Shown here: positions 7,595-16,158 of the stretch, in pieces
Numbering within the stretch: position 1 is the stretch's first letter
Layout: each line of letters opens with the position of its first letter
From: Actinomycetes bacterium
Lineage (GTDB): Bacteria > Actinomycetota > Acidimicrobiia > Acidimicrobiales > JAKAOS01
Reading direction: 5' to 3'
NCBI GenBank assembly: GCA_021790615.1
Contig: JAJYGW010000310.1
Location: 1-47,362 of the forward strand
Length of the DNA: 47,362 nt
The notes under the pieces: generated by a model
The model's input: the letters and a program-made list of their open reading frames with translations, nothing else
Told to the model about the DNA's origin: nothing
Database searches by the model: none
Position numbers and translations under genes: made by a program

Positions 7595-8799
7595 CTGCGG
7601 GGACGCCGATGGCGTTCGCCCGTTTCGGCTTGCCCGACTTCGGCATCGGGTCAGGGATCGCGAAGCTGCTCCGTCACGCCGCCCGAAGCATGGTGCAGCT
7701 GTGGTTCGACGCTGCGGTGCACTTCGTCGCCCGCATGGACGTGTCGGCGATCGAGGGTGTCTGGCATGCGGTCGACGCCACGACCGAGCCGGTCATGTCC
7801 GGTGCCGCCTGGAAGGCCGAGTTCAGGACGATGTCCGTCCTGGCGGCTGCGGTGATGCTGCCATTGCTGTGCGTCGCGGCACTGCAGGCCGTCGCCCGGC
7901 AGGATCCCTCCGGCCTCGTGCGCACCGCGTTCATCCGCGTCCCGCTCGCCCTGTTGCTCACAGGCGCTGTAGTCGGGCTCGTATCTCTCGGGATCCAGGT
8001 GACCGACGGCGCGTGCGCTGCTCTCATGTCGGGTGCGGCTTCGCAGCTCCACCACTTTTTCGTTGTCCTGAACAGGGACCTGTCCGCTACGAGCCTCCAG
8101 ATGCTCGCCTTCAACTTCATGGCCCTTGTCGTTGCCGGCCTCTTCGCGTTCGTCGTGTGGCTCGAGCTCGCCATCCGATCTGCTGCCGTCGCCGCCGCGA
8201 CACTGTTCCTGCCCATCGCGCTCGCGGGCTCAGCACTGCCGTCCACCGCCCATTGGGCGCGTCGGCTCGGCGAGACGCTCGTCGCTCTCGTGCTGTCGAA
8301 GCTCGCCATCGTCGCGGTCCTGACACTCGCCGTCGGCACGGTGCTGGACAGCCATGGCGGCTTGTCCGCCCTGGTCGAGGGGATCGCGCTGTTCGCCTTG
8401 TCTGCCGCGGCGCCGCTCGCGCTCGCCCGAATGCTGCCCATGATCGAAGCCGGCGCAACTGCCCACCTCGACGGGATGGGTCGCCACATGGTGCATCGCT
8501 CCGTCTCGGCCGCAGCAAGCAAGGCGTCCTGGATCACCGGGGCCGGCGGCTCCGCGGCAAGCTCGGTCGGGTCGGTGGCGGCGAGCGGCGGCCTCGGTCC
8601 TCGGTCACCGTCGAGCCCGACCCCGATGCCACCACCTTCTCCCGCCGCACCGCCCGGCTCGCGGCTGCCAACGGCGGGCTCTCCGCCAGCGAGTGGTTCC
8701 CCACCTCCGACGGGTTCCCCACCTCCGACGGGCTCGCCTCCGTCGGGCAGCTCCCCACCGACTCCGGCGGCACCGGCGGGAGGTGGCCATGCCGGATGA
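7591..8799 (+). CDS. VirB6/TrbL-like polytopic membrane protein
   Basis: The 402-aa protein has about six hydrophobic helices between residues 81 and 282 (for example 82-100, 114-136, 171-195, 199-214, 229-251, 262-281). A cytoplasmic or exported tail of about 100 residues follows, made almost entirely of Ser, Pro, Gly, Ala and Thr. This matches VirB6/TrbL/PrgL-type inner-membrane channel subunits of type IV secretion systems in topology and neighbourhood; primary-sequence identity within this group is always weak. GTG 7591 overlaps the upstream stop (GTGA). The tail contains an 18-bp tandem DNA duplication near 8695-8730, encoding SPPPTG units. Confidence 0.7.
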   Translation: MTAGTPMAFARFGLPDFGIGSGIAKLLRHAARSMVQLWFDAAVHFVARMDVSAIEGVWHAVDATTEPVMSGAAWKAEFRTMSVLAAAVMLPLLCVAALQAVARQDPSGLVRTAFIRVPLALLLTGAVVGLVSLGIQVTDGACAALMSGAASQLHHFFVVLNRDLSATSLQMLAFNFMALVVAGLFAFVVWLELAIRSAAVAAATLFLPIALAGSALPSTAHWARRLGETLVALVLSKLAIVAVLTLAVGTVLDSHGGLSALVEGIALFALSAAAPLALARMLPMIEAGATAHLDGMGRHMVHRSVSAAASKASWITGAGGSAASSVGSVAASGGLGPRSPSSPTPMPPPSPAAPPGSRLPTAGSPPASGSPPPTGSPPPTGSPPSGSSPPTPAAPAGGGHAG

Positions 8800-10195
8800 C
8801 GCGCCCCGTTACCGCCTCGGCCCCCGTTCGACCCGCGGGCTGATCGCCGGATGGCGATCGGGACAGATCGCGTCCGTCGCGGCGGGAGCGGTCGTGGGGC
8901 TCGGGCTGCTCCGGTCGATCGGCGGTCTTCTCGGTGCCGCCATGGCGTTCCTGTCGGCGGGGATGGGCATCGCCGTCGCGACCTGGCCGATCGGAGGCCG
9001 GCCGGTCGAGTCGTGGGCGCCTGTCGTGGTGCGCTACGCCAGGGCGTCCATGGCCGAGGGAGGGGGCTTGCCGTGGCTCGCCGGGCGATCAGGCTCGGTT
9101 GCCCGCGCGAGGCGGTCGCCCCTCCGCTTCCTCGACCTTCGCACCCTCGAGCAGGCCGGCGGCTCCATGGCGGTCATCGAGGACAGGGAGCTGTCGACGT
9201 GGTCTGCGGTCGTTCCGGTCAGCGGCGAGGGCTTCGCACTGCTCGACGACGAGCAACAGGCCGAGGCGATCGCAGCGTGGTCGTCGGTCCTCGCGGCGGT
9301 GGCCGCCGATTCCGGGTCACTTCGGAGGCTGCAATGGATCGCCCGCACCCGCCCATGTCTGCCGCCGAACAGCGCTCCGGCTCCCGCGGAGTACGACCGG
9401 GTCGTCGTCGATCTCCGCCAGGCGATGTGGTTGCGCGAGGCGTACGTCGTAGTCACCACCGACTCGCCCCGCGCAGGCTTTCCCTTGCGACACTCCCGGA
9501 GACGTGGAGAACTGGCTGCCGAGTCCGTTGCCATCGAGCGGATCGCGGCGCTCGTCTCGTCTCTTTGCGACCGGCTCGCCGGCATCGGGCTCGGTGTTGC
9601 GGCACCTCTCGACGCCGCCGGCCTTGCTCGGATGATCCGCGCCTCGTACGAGCTCGATCCTGCTGGGTCGGCCGGCGCCGGTTGGCCGTGGCCGGTGGGC
9701 ACAGAGGCGAGCTGGTCGGCGTTCCGGACGGAGGCGAGCTGGCACGCGACGTATTGGGTGTCGGAGTGGCCCCGCGGTGATGTCGGTCCGGCGGTGCTCC
9801 TGCCGCTGCTCATCGGTGGCCTCCAGCGAAGGACGGTTGCCGTCGTCATGGCGCCCCTCCCAGCTCTCAGCGCCGTCAAGCGTGCGGAGCGGGAACGCAC
9901 TGCGGGGGCGGCTGATGCGGAGCTGCGGAGCCGCCATGGTTTCTCCTTGACGGCCCGGGCCCGAGTCGAACAGGACCTCCGACTGCAGCGAGAGGCCGAG
10001 CTTGCGAGTGGGCACGGCGCCTACCTCTTCTCCGGCTATGTGAGCGTGGCGGCCGCGGACGAGGCCGACCTCGAGACGGCGTGCCACGACCTCGAGCAGG
10101 CGGCCGCGCAGGCACAGCTGGAGGTCCGCCGCTTGTTCGGCTCGCAGGAGGAGGCGTGGTGCTGCACGCTGCCCAGCGGGCGGGGATGCGGATGA
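8789..10195 (+). CDS. SCO6880-family protein (PrgI-like membrane region plus VirB4 N-terminal-like region)
   Basis: The 468-aa protein starts PRYRLGPRSTRGLIAGWR, then has a hydrophobic hairpin (about 26-66) as in PrgI/SCO6880 proteins, followed by a long soluble region. The C-terminal 100 residues (ARARVEQDLRLQREAELASG, HGAYLFSGYVSVAAADEADL, ending SQEEAWCCTLP) look like the N-terminal CagE/TrbE domain of VirB4, which normally precedes the ATPase domain in one chain. The ATG at 8789 lies inside the preceding gene, giving an 11-base overlap. The next gene, the ATPase, begins with an ATGA overlap at the stop. It is probably the membrane anchor and regulatory half of a two-piece VirB4. Confidence 0.75.
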   Translation: MPDDAPRYRLGPRSTRGLIAGWRSGQIASVAAGAVVGLGLLRSIGGLLGAAMAFLSAGMGIAVATWPIGGRPVESWAPVVVRYARASMAEGGGLPWLAGRSGSVARARRSPLRFLDLRTLEQAGGSMAVIEDRELSTWSAVVPVSGEGFALLDDEQQAEAIAAWSSVLAAVAADSGSLRRLQWIARTRPCLPPNSAPAPAEYDRVVVDLRQAMWLREAYVVVTTDSPRAGFPLRHSRRRGELAAESVAIERIAALVSSLCDRLAGIGLGVAAPLDAAGLARMIRASYELDPAGSAGAGWPWPVGTEASWSAFRTEASWHATYWVSEWPRGDVGPAVLLPLLIGGLQRRTVAVVMAPLPALSAVKRAERERTAGAADAELRSRHGFSLTARARVEQDLRLQREAELASGHGAYLFSGYVSVAAADEADLETACHDLEQAAAQAQLEVRRLFGSQEEAWCCTLPSGRGCG

Positions 10196-11496
10196 CGCGG
10201 CTACGAACGCGATCGGGCGGTTTGCGGCTACCGGCACACGAAGCGACGACAGCACAGATCGGGGTGGCGTATCCCTTCGCAGCGACGGCTCCTCTCCCGG
10301 TTGCCCGCGTGCTGGTGGGACGAGACCTGGCAGGTGGGCGCTTCTGCCACGACCCTTTCGATCTCTATGCGTCCGGGATGCTCACGAACCCGAACATCAC
10401 GATCCTCGGCCAGATCGGTCGCGGCAAGAGCGCGCTCGTGAAGTCCTACCTCTACCGCCAGCACCTGTTCGGTCGCCGGGTAGCCGTGCTCGACCCGAAG
10501 GGCGAGTACCGGCCGCTCGCCGCTGCGCTCGGGACGGAGCCGATCCGCTTGTCGCCCCGTGGCGGTACGCGCATCAACCCGCTCGCTCCAGCGAGCGAGG
10601 CGAGCATGAGTGGGGAGAAGGCCGCGCCGGACGAGGTGCGTCGCCAGCGGCTCGCGCTCCTGGCGACACTTGCCGAGGCGACCATGCACCGGAGACTGCT
10701 CCCGACGGAGCGGCTTGCCCTCGAGGTGGCCCTCGTCGTACGCGAGGGCGAGACCGGGCTCGGGATCGCCGACGTCGTCGAGGAGATGTTGCGACCCGGG
10801 GCTGAGGCTGCCCGCCTTGCCGGGAGCACGGTCGGCACACTGACGGAAGACGGACGGTTCGTCGGGCTGGAGCTCCGCCGCCTCGTGCTTGGCGACCTGG
10901 CGGGGATGTTCGACGGTCGTGACACGCCCGGCTCGGCCGCCGGGCAGGAGGCACTCGTCGTGGACCTCTCCGACGTCTACCACGCGGAGGCCCTGCCGGC
11001 GCTGATGGTCTGTGCTGCGGCCTGGCTCCAGTCCATGACTGCCCATGCGTCGGCTCGGACGCTCTTCGTGGTCGACGAGGCGTGGGCGGTGCTGTCCGAC
11101 CTGGCGGTCGCGCGCTACCTCAGGTCGTCGTGGAAGCTCGCTCGTGCCCGGGGACTCGCGAACGTGGCCGTCTGCCATCGGGCATCGGACCTCGCCAACG
11201 TCGGCAACGAAGGGAGTGAGGCCGCCCGCCTGGCCGAGGGTCTGATGGCGGACTCGGAGACGGTGATCTGTTACGCGCAGCCTGCTTCGGAGCTGGTGAA
11301 CTTGGCGGTTCTGCTCGGTTGCTCGCAATCTGAGATCGATTACCTCCCATCGCTTCGCAGGGGCGTCGCGCTGTGGCGGGTGGGCGGCCGGCGCTATCTG
11401 GTGGAACATCTGCTGAGCCGTGAGGAGCTGGCATTCGTGGACACCGACGATCGGATGAGGACGGCCGGTGCAGCAGCTCCTGGTCAGCTCCGGTGA
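10192..11496 (+). CDS. VirB4-like conjugative transfer ATPase (C-terminal ATPase domain)
   Basis: The 434-aa cytoplasmic ATPase has Walker A GQIGRGKS (73-80), strand VAVLDPKGEY (98-107) and Walker B LFVVDEAW (291-298), followed by the VirB4-like run ARARGLANVAVCHRASDL and a C-terminal ALWRVGGRRYLVEHL segment. The opening, including IGVAYPFAATAPLP, VLVGRDLAGGRF and DPFDLYASGMLTNPNITILG, aligns with the stretch immediately before Walker A in VirB4. The usual N-terminal domain is missing from this gene and appears in the upstream SCO6880-like gene. ATG 10192 overlaps the upstream stop (ATGA). It would power assembly of, or transport through, the membrane channel. Confidence 0.85.
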   Translation: MTRLRTRSGGLRLPAHEATTAQIGVAYPFAATAPLPVARVLVGRDLAGGRFCHDPFDLYASGMLTNPNITILGQIGRGKSALVKSYLYRQHLFGRRVAVLDPKGEYRPLAAALGTEPIRLSPRGGTRINPLAPASEASMSGEKAAPDEVRRQRLALLATLAEATMHRRLLPTERLALEVALVVREGETGLGIADVVEEMLRPGAEAARLAGSTVGTLTEDGRFVGLELRRLVLGDLAGMFDGRDTPGSAAGQEALVVDLSDVYHAEALPALMVCAAAWLQSMTAHASARTLFVVDEAWAVLSDLAVARYLRSSWKLARARGLANVAVCHRASDLANVGNEGSEAARLAEGLMADSETVICYAQPASELVNLAVLLGCSQSEIDYLPSLRRGVALWRVGGRRYLVEHLLSREELAFVDTDDRMRTAGAAAPGQLR

Positions 11497-13328
11497 CGCG
11501 CGGTGCCATTGCCGGCGGATGGGAGCCCGCCCGCTCCAGTCGTCGCAGCCGTCCCAGCCGCGGGCGCCTCCGCCGCCCCCCCGGTCGCCCTGGCCCTCCG
11601 GGATGGGCCGGTGACCTCGCCATCGCAGCGGCAGTCGTCGTCATGCTCGCCTGGGCAGCCGCCCGACACGCCGAGTCATGGGTGACTGACCTCGCCCATG
11701 GCCACGCTGCGTGGGTGCTGTTCATGGTCGTGACAGGGGTCGCTCTCCTCCTCTCGGCTGTCGCGCTCCTGACTCGTCGGCTCGTCGGTCGCTGGCCGTC
11801 ACTCGCTCTCCGACTCCATCGGAGCCGTGAGGGTGCCGGTGCCGGTGTGGCACCCGCGGCAGGCGGGGGCTCCGGTCGCAGTCGCGGTCGCAGTCCTGGT
11901 GGGCGTGGGGGCGCTCGTGCCGGCGCTGGTGCGGGTGCGGCCTCGTCCGGCTGGGCGACAAGGCGCGACCTGGCTCCTCTGCTCGTCCGCGAAGCGACGG
12001 GAGACCGCGTGGTGCTCGGGCTCACCGGGCGCCGTGTCGTGGCAGCCGAGCGGCTGCAGTCCGTGCTCGTCGTCGGGCCGAGCCAGTCCGGCAAGACCAC
12101 TGGACTTGCCATCCCGGCGCTGGCGGATTGGCAGGGGCCGGTGCTCGCCACCAGCGTCAAGACGGATCTCGTCCGAGAGACGATGGCCGCACGGTCGGCG
12201 AGAGGTGAGGTGGCCGTGTTCGACCCGACCTCGGTCTCCGGCCTGGAGACCCGGAGCTGGTCGCCGCTTTCGGAAGCGATGACGTGGGCAGGTGCGCGCA
12301 GAGCTGCGGACAGCCTGTGCTCGGTCGGTCGCAAGGCCAGCGGGATCGAGGACGCAAGCTACTGGCATGCCGCGGCCGAGCGGCTGCTTGCGCCGCTGTT
12401 GCGGGCGGCCGCGGTCGTGAACGGCTCGATGGCGGACGTCGTCCGGTGGCTCGACGAGGAGGCGGTGAACGAGCCCATCCTCGCCTTGGAGCTGGCCGAA
12501 GAGCGTGACGCAGCGAGGGTGGCGAAGTCGTGCGCCTCGATGGAGGAGCGCCAGCGCTCATCGGTGTACTCGACGGCTCAGACGATCCTGGCCGCTTACG
12601 GCGACCCCGACGTCGTGGCCTCAGAGCGTCGAGGCTCGCCCATCTCGCCGGGCTGGCTACTCGGCGGAGGCGAGCGTCCCCGCACGCTCTACTGCTGCGC
12701 GCCAGCCCGGGACCAGGCCCGGCTGAGCCCCGTCTTCGTCGCTCTGATACGGCAGGTGGTCGACACAGCCTTCGACACTGCGGCGCGTGACGGGCGTCCG
12801 CTCGATCCACCTCTTCTGCTCGTGCTCGACGAGGCGGCCAACATCGCGCCGATTGGCGACATGGACCAGATCCTCGCCACGGCGGCCGGTCACGGCGTCT
12901 CCCTCGTGACGGTCTGGCAGGACCTCGCGCAGATCGAGGCGCGTTACGGGGAGCGCTGGGCGACGATCGTCAACAACCACCGTGCGAAGGCGATCTGTCC
13001 GGGCGTGGCTGACCCGCGGACGCTCGAGCTGCTCAGCTCGCTCATAGGCGACATCGAAGTCGCGCAACGCTCGACGAGCCGCGCAGGAGACGGATCATGG
13101 AGCGAGAGCGAGAGTGCCTGGCGAGTGCCGATCGCCCCGGCTGGCTGGATCCGACGGATGCCGCCGCGGCATGTGCTCGTCGTCTACGGCGGGATGCCGC
13201 CGGCGTTGGTGCGGATGCGAGGCCCGGCCGCGGTCGCTCAGACGGGAGCTCCTGGCGCGGTCAAGGGCCAGCCGACCTCTCGTTCAGCCACGAGGGCCAG
13301 GTCGAGCAGCAGTGGCTCGCGGTGGTGA
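11493..13328 (+). CDS. VirD4/TraG-family type IV coupling protein
   Basis: The 611-aa protein has a basic N terminus, two TM helices (about 41-60 and 73-95) and a low-complexity Gly/Ala/Arg/Ser linker (about 111-153). A P-loop NTPase domain follows with Walker A GPSQSGKT (195-202), Walker B LLLVLDEAAN (441-450), the conserved TAAGHGVSLVTVWQDLAQI helix and NNHRAKAICPG. This is the VirD4/TraG coupling-protein arrangement that brings substrates to a type IV channel. GTG 11493 overlaps the ATPase stop by 4 bases. The last 91 bases overlap the opposing amidase gene, and the overlapped C terminus is low-complexity (Thr/Ser/Arg). No relaxase gene follows, so the cargo is unknown. Confidence 0.85.
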   Translation: MTRGAIAGGWEPARSSRRSRPSRGRLRRPPGRPGPPGWAGDLAIAAAVVVMLAWAAARHAESWVTDLAHGHAAWVLFMVVTGVALLLSAVALLTRRLVGRWPSLALRLHRSREGAGAGVAPAAGGGSGRSRGRSPGGRGGARAGAGAGAASSGWATRRDLAPLLVREATGDRVVLGLTGRRVVAAERLQSVLVVGPSQSGKTTGLAIPALADWQGPVLATSVKTDLVRETMAARSARGEVAVFDPTSVSGLETRSWSPLSEAMTWAGARRAADSLCSVGRKASGIEDASYWHAAAERLLAPLLRAAAVVNGSMADVVRWLDEEAVNEPILALELAEERDAARVAKSCASMEERQRSSVYSTAQTILAAYGDPDVVASERRGSPISPGWLLGGGERPRTLYCCAPARDQARLSPVFVALIRQVVDTAFDTAARDGRPLDPPLLLVLDEAANIAPIGDMDQILATAAGHGVSLVTVWQDLAQIEARYGERWATIVNNHRAKAICPGVADPRTLELLSSLIGDIEVAQRSTSRAGDGSWSESESAWRVPIAPAGWIRRMPPRHVLVVYGGMPPALVRMRGPAAVAQTGAPGAVKGQPTSRSATRARSSSSGSRW

Positions 13329-14650
13329 GCCGCCAGAACCTGCACACCGACGGGCAGGCCGTCGAGCGAGCAGAGGGGGAGGCTCATCGCAGGGCTGCCG
13401 TTGAGGTTCGACGGCGCCGTCAGCGCGGCGTTGTTCATCACCGCCCGGGCGAAGCCGATCTCGTTGATGAGGTCTCGTCCCGGGAGCGTCGATGGCGGTG
13501 GCCCTTCCGCGGCAAAGGCGACGTCAGGGTTCGACGCCGCCACGACGAAGTCGGCCGCCTCGAACAGGTCAGCCATGGCCTCGTTCAGGTTGCGCCTGTA
13601 CGTCTCGACGCGCGCCGCCTCCTCGAGCGAGTAGGTCTGCCGGTACAGCTCGAGGCCCAGGCGCATCTCCATGCTGAGCTGCTCGATGCACTCGGGGTAC
13701 TTCCCGCCGAGGTCGGCGAGGAAGGCGACCTGCCCGGCCATCGCCCATTCTCCGCGAAGCGCCGGCAGATGTGACTCGACCGCGACGATCCGGAGCCCGG
13801 CATGCCGGGCGAGCTCGGCAGCTGCCGCTGTCACGAGCTCGGCCACCTCGGGCCGCACCTGTGCAGTGCCGAGATCGGGAAGGATGGCCACCCGAAGTCC
13901 TGCGAGGTCGTTGGTGCCGAGGCCCTGCTCCCATCCCGCGACCCGCGGCAAGCTGAGCGGGTCGCGCGGGTCGAACCCGTTGCAGGCGTCGAAGTAGCGG
14001 GCAGTGTCGCGCACCGAGCGGGAGAGGCAGCCGATCACCGACGTCAGCGGCTCGACCCCGACTCGCGGCCCCTTCGGTACGCGGCCGTACGTCGCCTTCA
14101 GGCCGAACAGCCCGGAGAAGCCCGCAGGTATCCGTATCGACCCTCCTCCATCGCTCCCGGTCGCGATCGGGAGCAACCCGCCGGCCACGGCCGCCGCCGT
14201 TCCGCCGGAGGACCCGCCGGGCGTGCGCTCGGTGTTCCACGGGTTGCGCGTGGTGCCGTGGAGCGCGGTGGACGTGCAGTTGATGCCGCCGAACTCACTT
14301 GCTGTCGTCTGGGCGACCAGCACTGCGCCGGTGGCCCTCAGCCGCTCGACGGAGGTGGCGTCGTGCTCGGAGACACGATCGGCGAAGACGAGCGAGGCCT
14401 CCGTGTACGGCCAGCCGGCGACGGGCTCGAGCTCCTTCACGCCAAAGGGCACCCCGCCGAAGGGCAGCTCCACGTCGGCGTCAGCCGCGGCAGCGCGTGC
14501 GCGTTCCTCGTCCACGAACGAGAAGGCGTTGAGCGACGAACGCTCCATCGCTTGGAGGCAAGTGTCGAGTGCCTCCGACGGCGAGATCGTCTTCGCCCGG
14601 AACTCCTCGACCAGCCCGCACGCGTCGCCGAGCCACGGTTCGACAGCCAT
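13238..14650 (-). CDS. Amidase signature family protein
   Basis: This 470-aa amidohydrolase has an intact Ser-cisSer-Lys triad. Numbered from ATG 14650, these are K72 in GVPFGVKE, S148 in GGSSGGT and S171 in GSDGGGSIRIPA. The length fits GatA/6-aminohexanoate-cyclic-dimer hydrolase relatives; gatB and gatC are absent nearby, so a catabolic amidase is more likely than Glu-tRNA amidotransferase. ATG 14650 is chosen because AAGGGGA lies about 7 nt upstream; a GTG at 14656 would add two residues. The 3' end overlaps the coupling-protein gene by 91 bases. A TetR gene lies upstream in the same direction. Confidence 0.88.
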   Translation of the reverse strand: MAVEPWLGDACGLVEEFRAKTISPSEALDTCLQAMERSSLNAFSFVDEERARAAAADADVELPFGGVPFGVKELEPVAGWPYTEASLVFADRVSEHDATSVERLRATGAVLVAQTTASEFGGINCTSTALHGTTRNPWNTERTPGGSSGGTAAAVAGGLLPIATGSDGGGSIRIPAGFSGLFGLKATYGRVPKGPRVGVEPLTSVIGCLSRSVRDTARYFDACNGFDPRDPLSLPRVAGWEQGLGTNDLAGLRVAILPDLGTAQVRPEVAELVTAAAAELARHAGLRIVAVESHLPALRGEWAMAGQVAFLADLGGKYPECIEQLSMEMRLGLELYRQTYSLEEAARVETYRRNLNEAMADLFEAADFVVAASNPDVAFAAEGPPPSTLPGRDLINEIGFARAVMNNAALTAPSNLNGSPAMSLPLCSLDGLPVGVQVLAAHHREPLLLDLALVAEREVGWPLTAPGAPV

Positions 14651-14751
14651 CAGCACTTCCCCTTCATTCGTGGTCCTTCATCCCCTCGTGTTGCAACCGG
14701 ACGGACCGTAGTCGCCGAGCACCCGCCCTGGCAGGTCCGTTCGCCGCCCCG

Positions 14752-15327
14752 TTAGGGCCGCAAACCGCAGAGGAGCAGCTGGGCAGCCCGGTCGCCGTAC
14801 TCGAGGTCGAGTGGCTCGTCGCTGAACATGAGTCGATGGAGGATCGCTGCCGAACCGAGCTCGAGCACCGTGTCGACGTCAGCGTCGTCCCGGATCTCCC
14901 GTCGGGCGATGGCCCGCTCGAGGATCACCCGAAGCTGCTCCTGGCGCCGCCGGATCAGCTCGTCGTAGACGACGTGGCGGAGCTGCGGGTCGGGCGCGGC
15001 GTCGGCGAGGAGGCGGACGAGTGCTCGCCCGAGCGGCGACTTCAGGGCTTCGATGAAGGATTCGAGGAGCAGGTGGATGTCGGTGTCGAGTCCACCGGTA
15101 TCCGGTGGGCCGAGCTCGTCGTCGCTCAGGTCCCGGACGGCGTCGAGGACGAGGGGCAGCTTCGACGGCCAGCGCCGGTAGATCGTGGCCTTGCCGACGC
15201 GCGCCCGTTGAGCGATCTCGTCCATGGTGAGGCGGGAATACCCACGCTCACCGAGGAGCTGAAGCGTGGTGTCGAGGATGGCGAGCTCGGTCGGGAGCAG
15301 CGCTGCGGCTCCGTTGCCTGCCTTCAA
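14752..15327 (-). CDS. TetR/AcrR family transcriptional regulator
   Basis: The 191-aa protein has an N-terminal helix-turn-helix (about 14-60: ILDTTLQLLGERGYSRLTM, then IAQRARVGKATIYRRWPSK) followed by an all-helical ligand-binding domain. The ATIYRRWPSK recognition helix is typical of TetR regulators of efflux or catabolic genes. The likely start is TTG 15327, with a G-rich sequence just before it. The gene is followed after 101 bases by the co-directional amidase, which it may control. The ligand is unknown. Confidence 0.88.
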   Translation of the reverse strand: MKAGNGAAALLPTELAILDTTLQLLGERGYSRLTMDEIAQRARVGKATIYRRWPSKLPLVLDAVRDLSDDELGPPDTGGLDTDIHLLLESFIEALKSPLGRALVRLLADAAPDPQLRHVVYDELIRRRQEQLRVILERAIARREIRDDADVDTVLELGSAAILHRLMFSDEPLDLEYGDRAAQLLLCGLRP

Positions 15328-15403
15328 CCCCCCGGCCCCCTGTCCCGGTGGACCGCCGGCTCCTCGTCGAGCCGCCGAGCCCGTCCGCTCCGGACAGTCT
15401 GCC

Positions 15404-16096
15404 TCAGGAGATGGCGTCGCGCCTCATGCGGGCGGGCATCCGGCGGGTGATGTTCACCGCGTGGTCTCCCAACCGCTCGTAGAAACGGCCGACCAATGCC
15501 AACTCGATCGCCACCGGCACGGGGACGCAGCCGCTTGCGACCTCGGCGATCAACTGCACGTGGAGGTCGTCGATCTCGTCGTCGAGCCGGTCGATCCGCT
15601 CGTTCTGCTCCTGACCGCCGGCGCGATCCGCGTACGCATCTGCCGCCATGGTCCACATCTGGCTCGCCACCTCGCCCATCCGTTCGAGGAGACCTCGGAC
15701 GCGCGCCGGCAGCTCGGCCGGGAGGCTGCGAGCCGCGCGTTGCGCGACATGCTCGGCGAGGTCGCCGCTTCGCTCCAGCTCCGACAGCATCGACAGGAGG
15801 GCGAGGAGCCATTGCTTGCGGTTCTTCGGGAGTCCGCCTTCCATGAGGAGACCGTGTACCTGCGCTTCGAGGTCACGGTAGAGGGCGTCGAGCGCGGCGT
15901 CTTTTGCCACGAGCTCCCGGGCGGCCTCGCGATCACCGGTGAGAAGGGCATGCGTCGATCCGGCCACCGCTTCCTCCACGAGGGCGAACAGTTGGATCAC
16001 CTGGCGGTCGATGCCGCGCACCTCCTCGATGGAGGCGTCGGTCTGCTCCCCGGTCTGCACCTCGGCCGAACCAGACGAGAACAGGCGTCTCACCAC
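15404..16096 (-). CDS. phoU: PhoU-like phosphate signalling protein
   Basis: The 230-aa helical protein is built of two PhoU-type three-helix repeats; acidic motifs of the PhoU metal-binding type occur in GGQEQNERIDRLDDEIDD and the final ERLGDHAVNITRRM. PhoU restrains SenX3/PhoR-type kinases through the Pst transporter. No pst genes are in view, and the SenX3/RegX3-like pair is 8 kb downstream on the same strand, so it may act on that pair. The start is GTG 16096, followed by a second GTG. It is divergent from putA with about 62 bases between starts. Confidence 0.85.
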   Translation of the reverse strand: MVRRLFSSGSAEVQTGEQTDASIEEVRGIDRQVIQLFALVEEAVAGSTHALLTGDREAARELVAKDAALDALYRDLEAQVHGLLMEGGLPKNRKQWLLALLSMLSELERSGDLAEHVAQRAARSLPAELPARVRGLLERMGEVASQMWTMAADAYADRAGGQEQNERIDRLDDEIDDLHVQLIAEVASGCVPVPVAIELALVGRFYERLGDHAVNITRRMPARMRRDAIS

Positions 16097-16144
16097 ACGC
16101 TCACCACATGCCTACGGTACCGCTGCCTCTCCCAAAGCCGGCGG

Positions 16145-16150
16145 TAGCGT
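16145..16150 (+). promoter_or_regulatory. Probable -10 box of putA
   Basis: TAGCGT, 8 nt before GTG 16159, with no ribosome-binding site between. It supports GTG 16159, not ATG 16108, as the start of the proline dehydrogenase gene. Confidence 0.4.
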
Positions 16151-16158
16151 CGACGCCC

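Noticed and set aside
8695..8730. Tandem 18-bp repeat as a mobile or regulatory repeat
   Set aside because: It lies in frame within the Ser/Pro-rich tail of the VirB6-like protein and simply encodes repeated SPPPTG units.
10081..10195. Frameshift breaking a single VirB4 gene
   Set aside because: The junction is a clean ATGA overlap like the other cassette junctions, and both parts have complete plausible ends; a split gene is more likely than an error, though reads should be checked.
7271..13328. Complete integrative conjugative element
   Set aside because: No relaxase, integrase, excisionase, replication gene or boundary repeats could be found around the five transfer-like genes.
13238..14650. 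GatA subunit of the Glu-tRNA(Gln) amidotransferase
   Set aside because: gatB and gatC are not adjacent, and a TetR gene precedes it; a generic amidase is the safer call.
16108..16158. ATG 16108 as the putA start
   Set aside because: It lacks a ribosome-binding site and would leave only 11 bases to the divergent phoU start; GTG 16159 has a -10 box at leaderless spacing.
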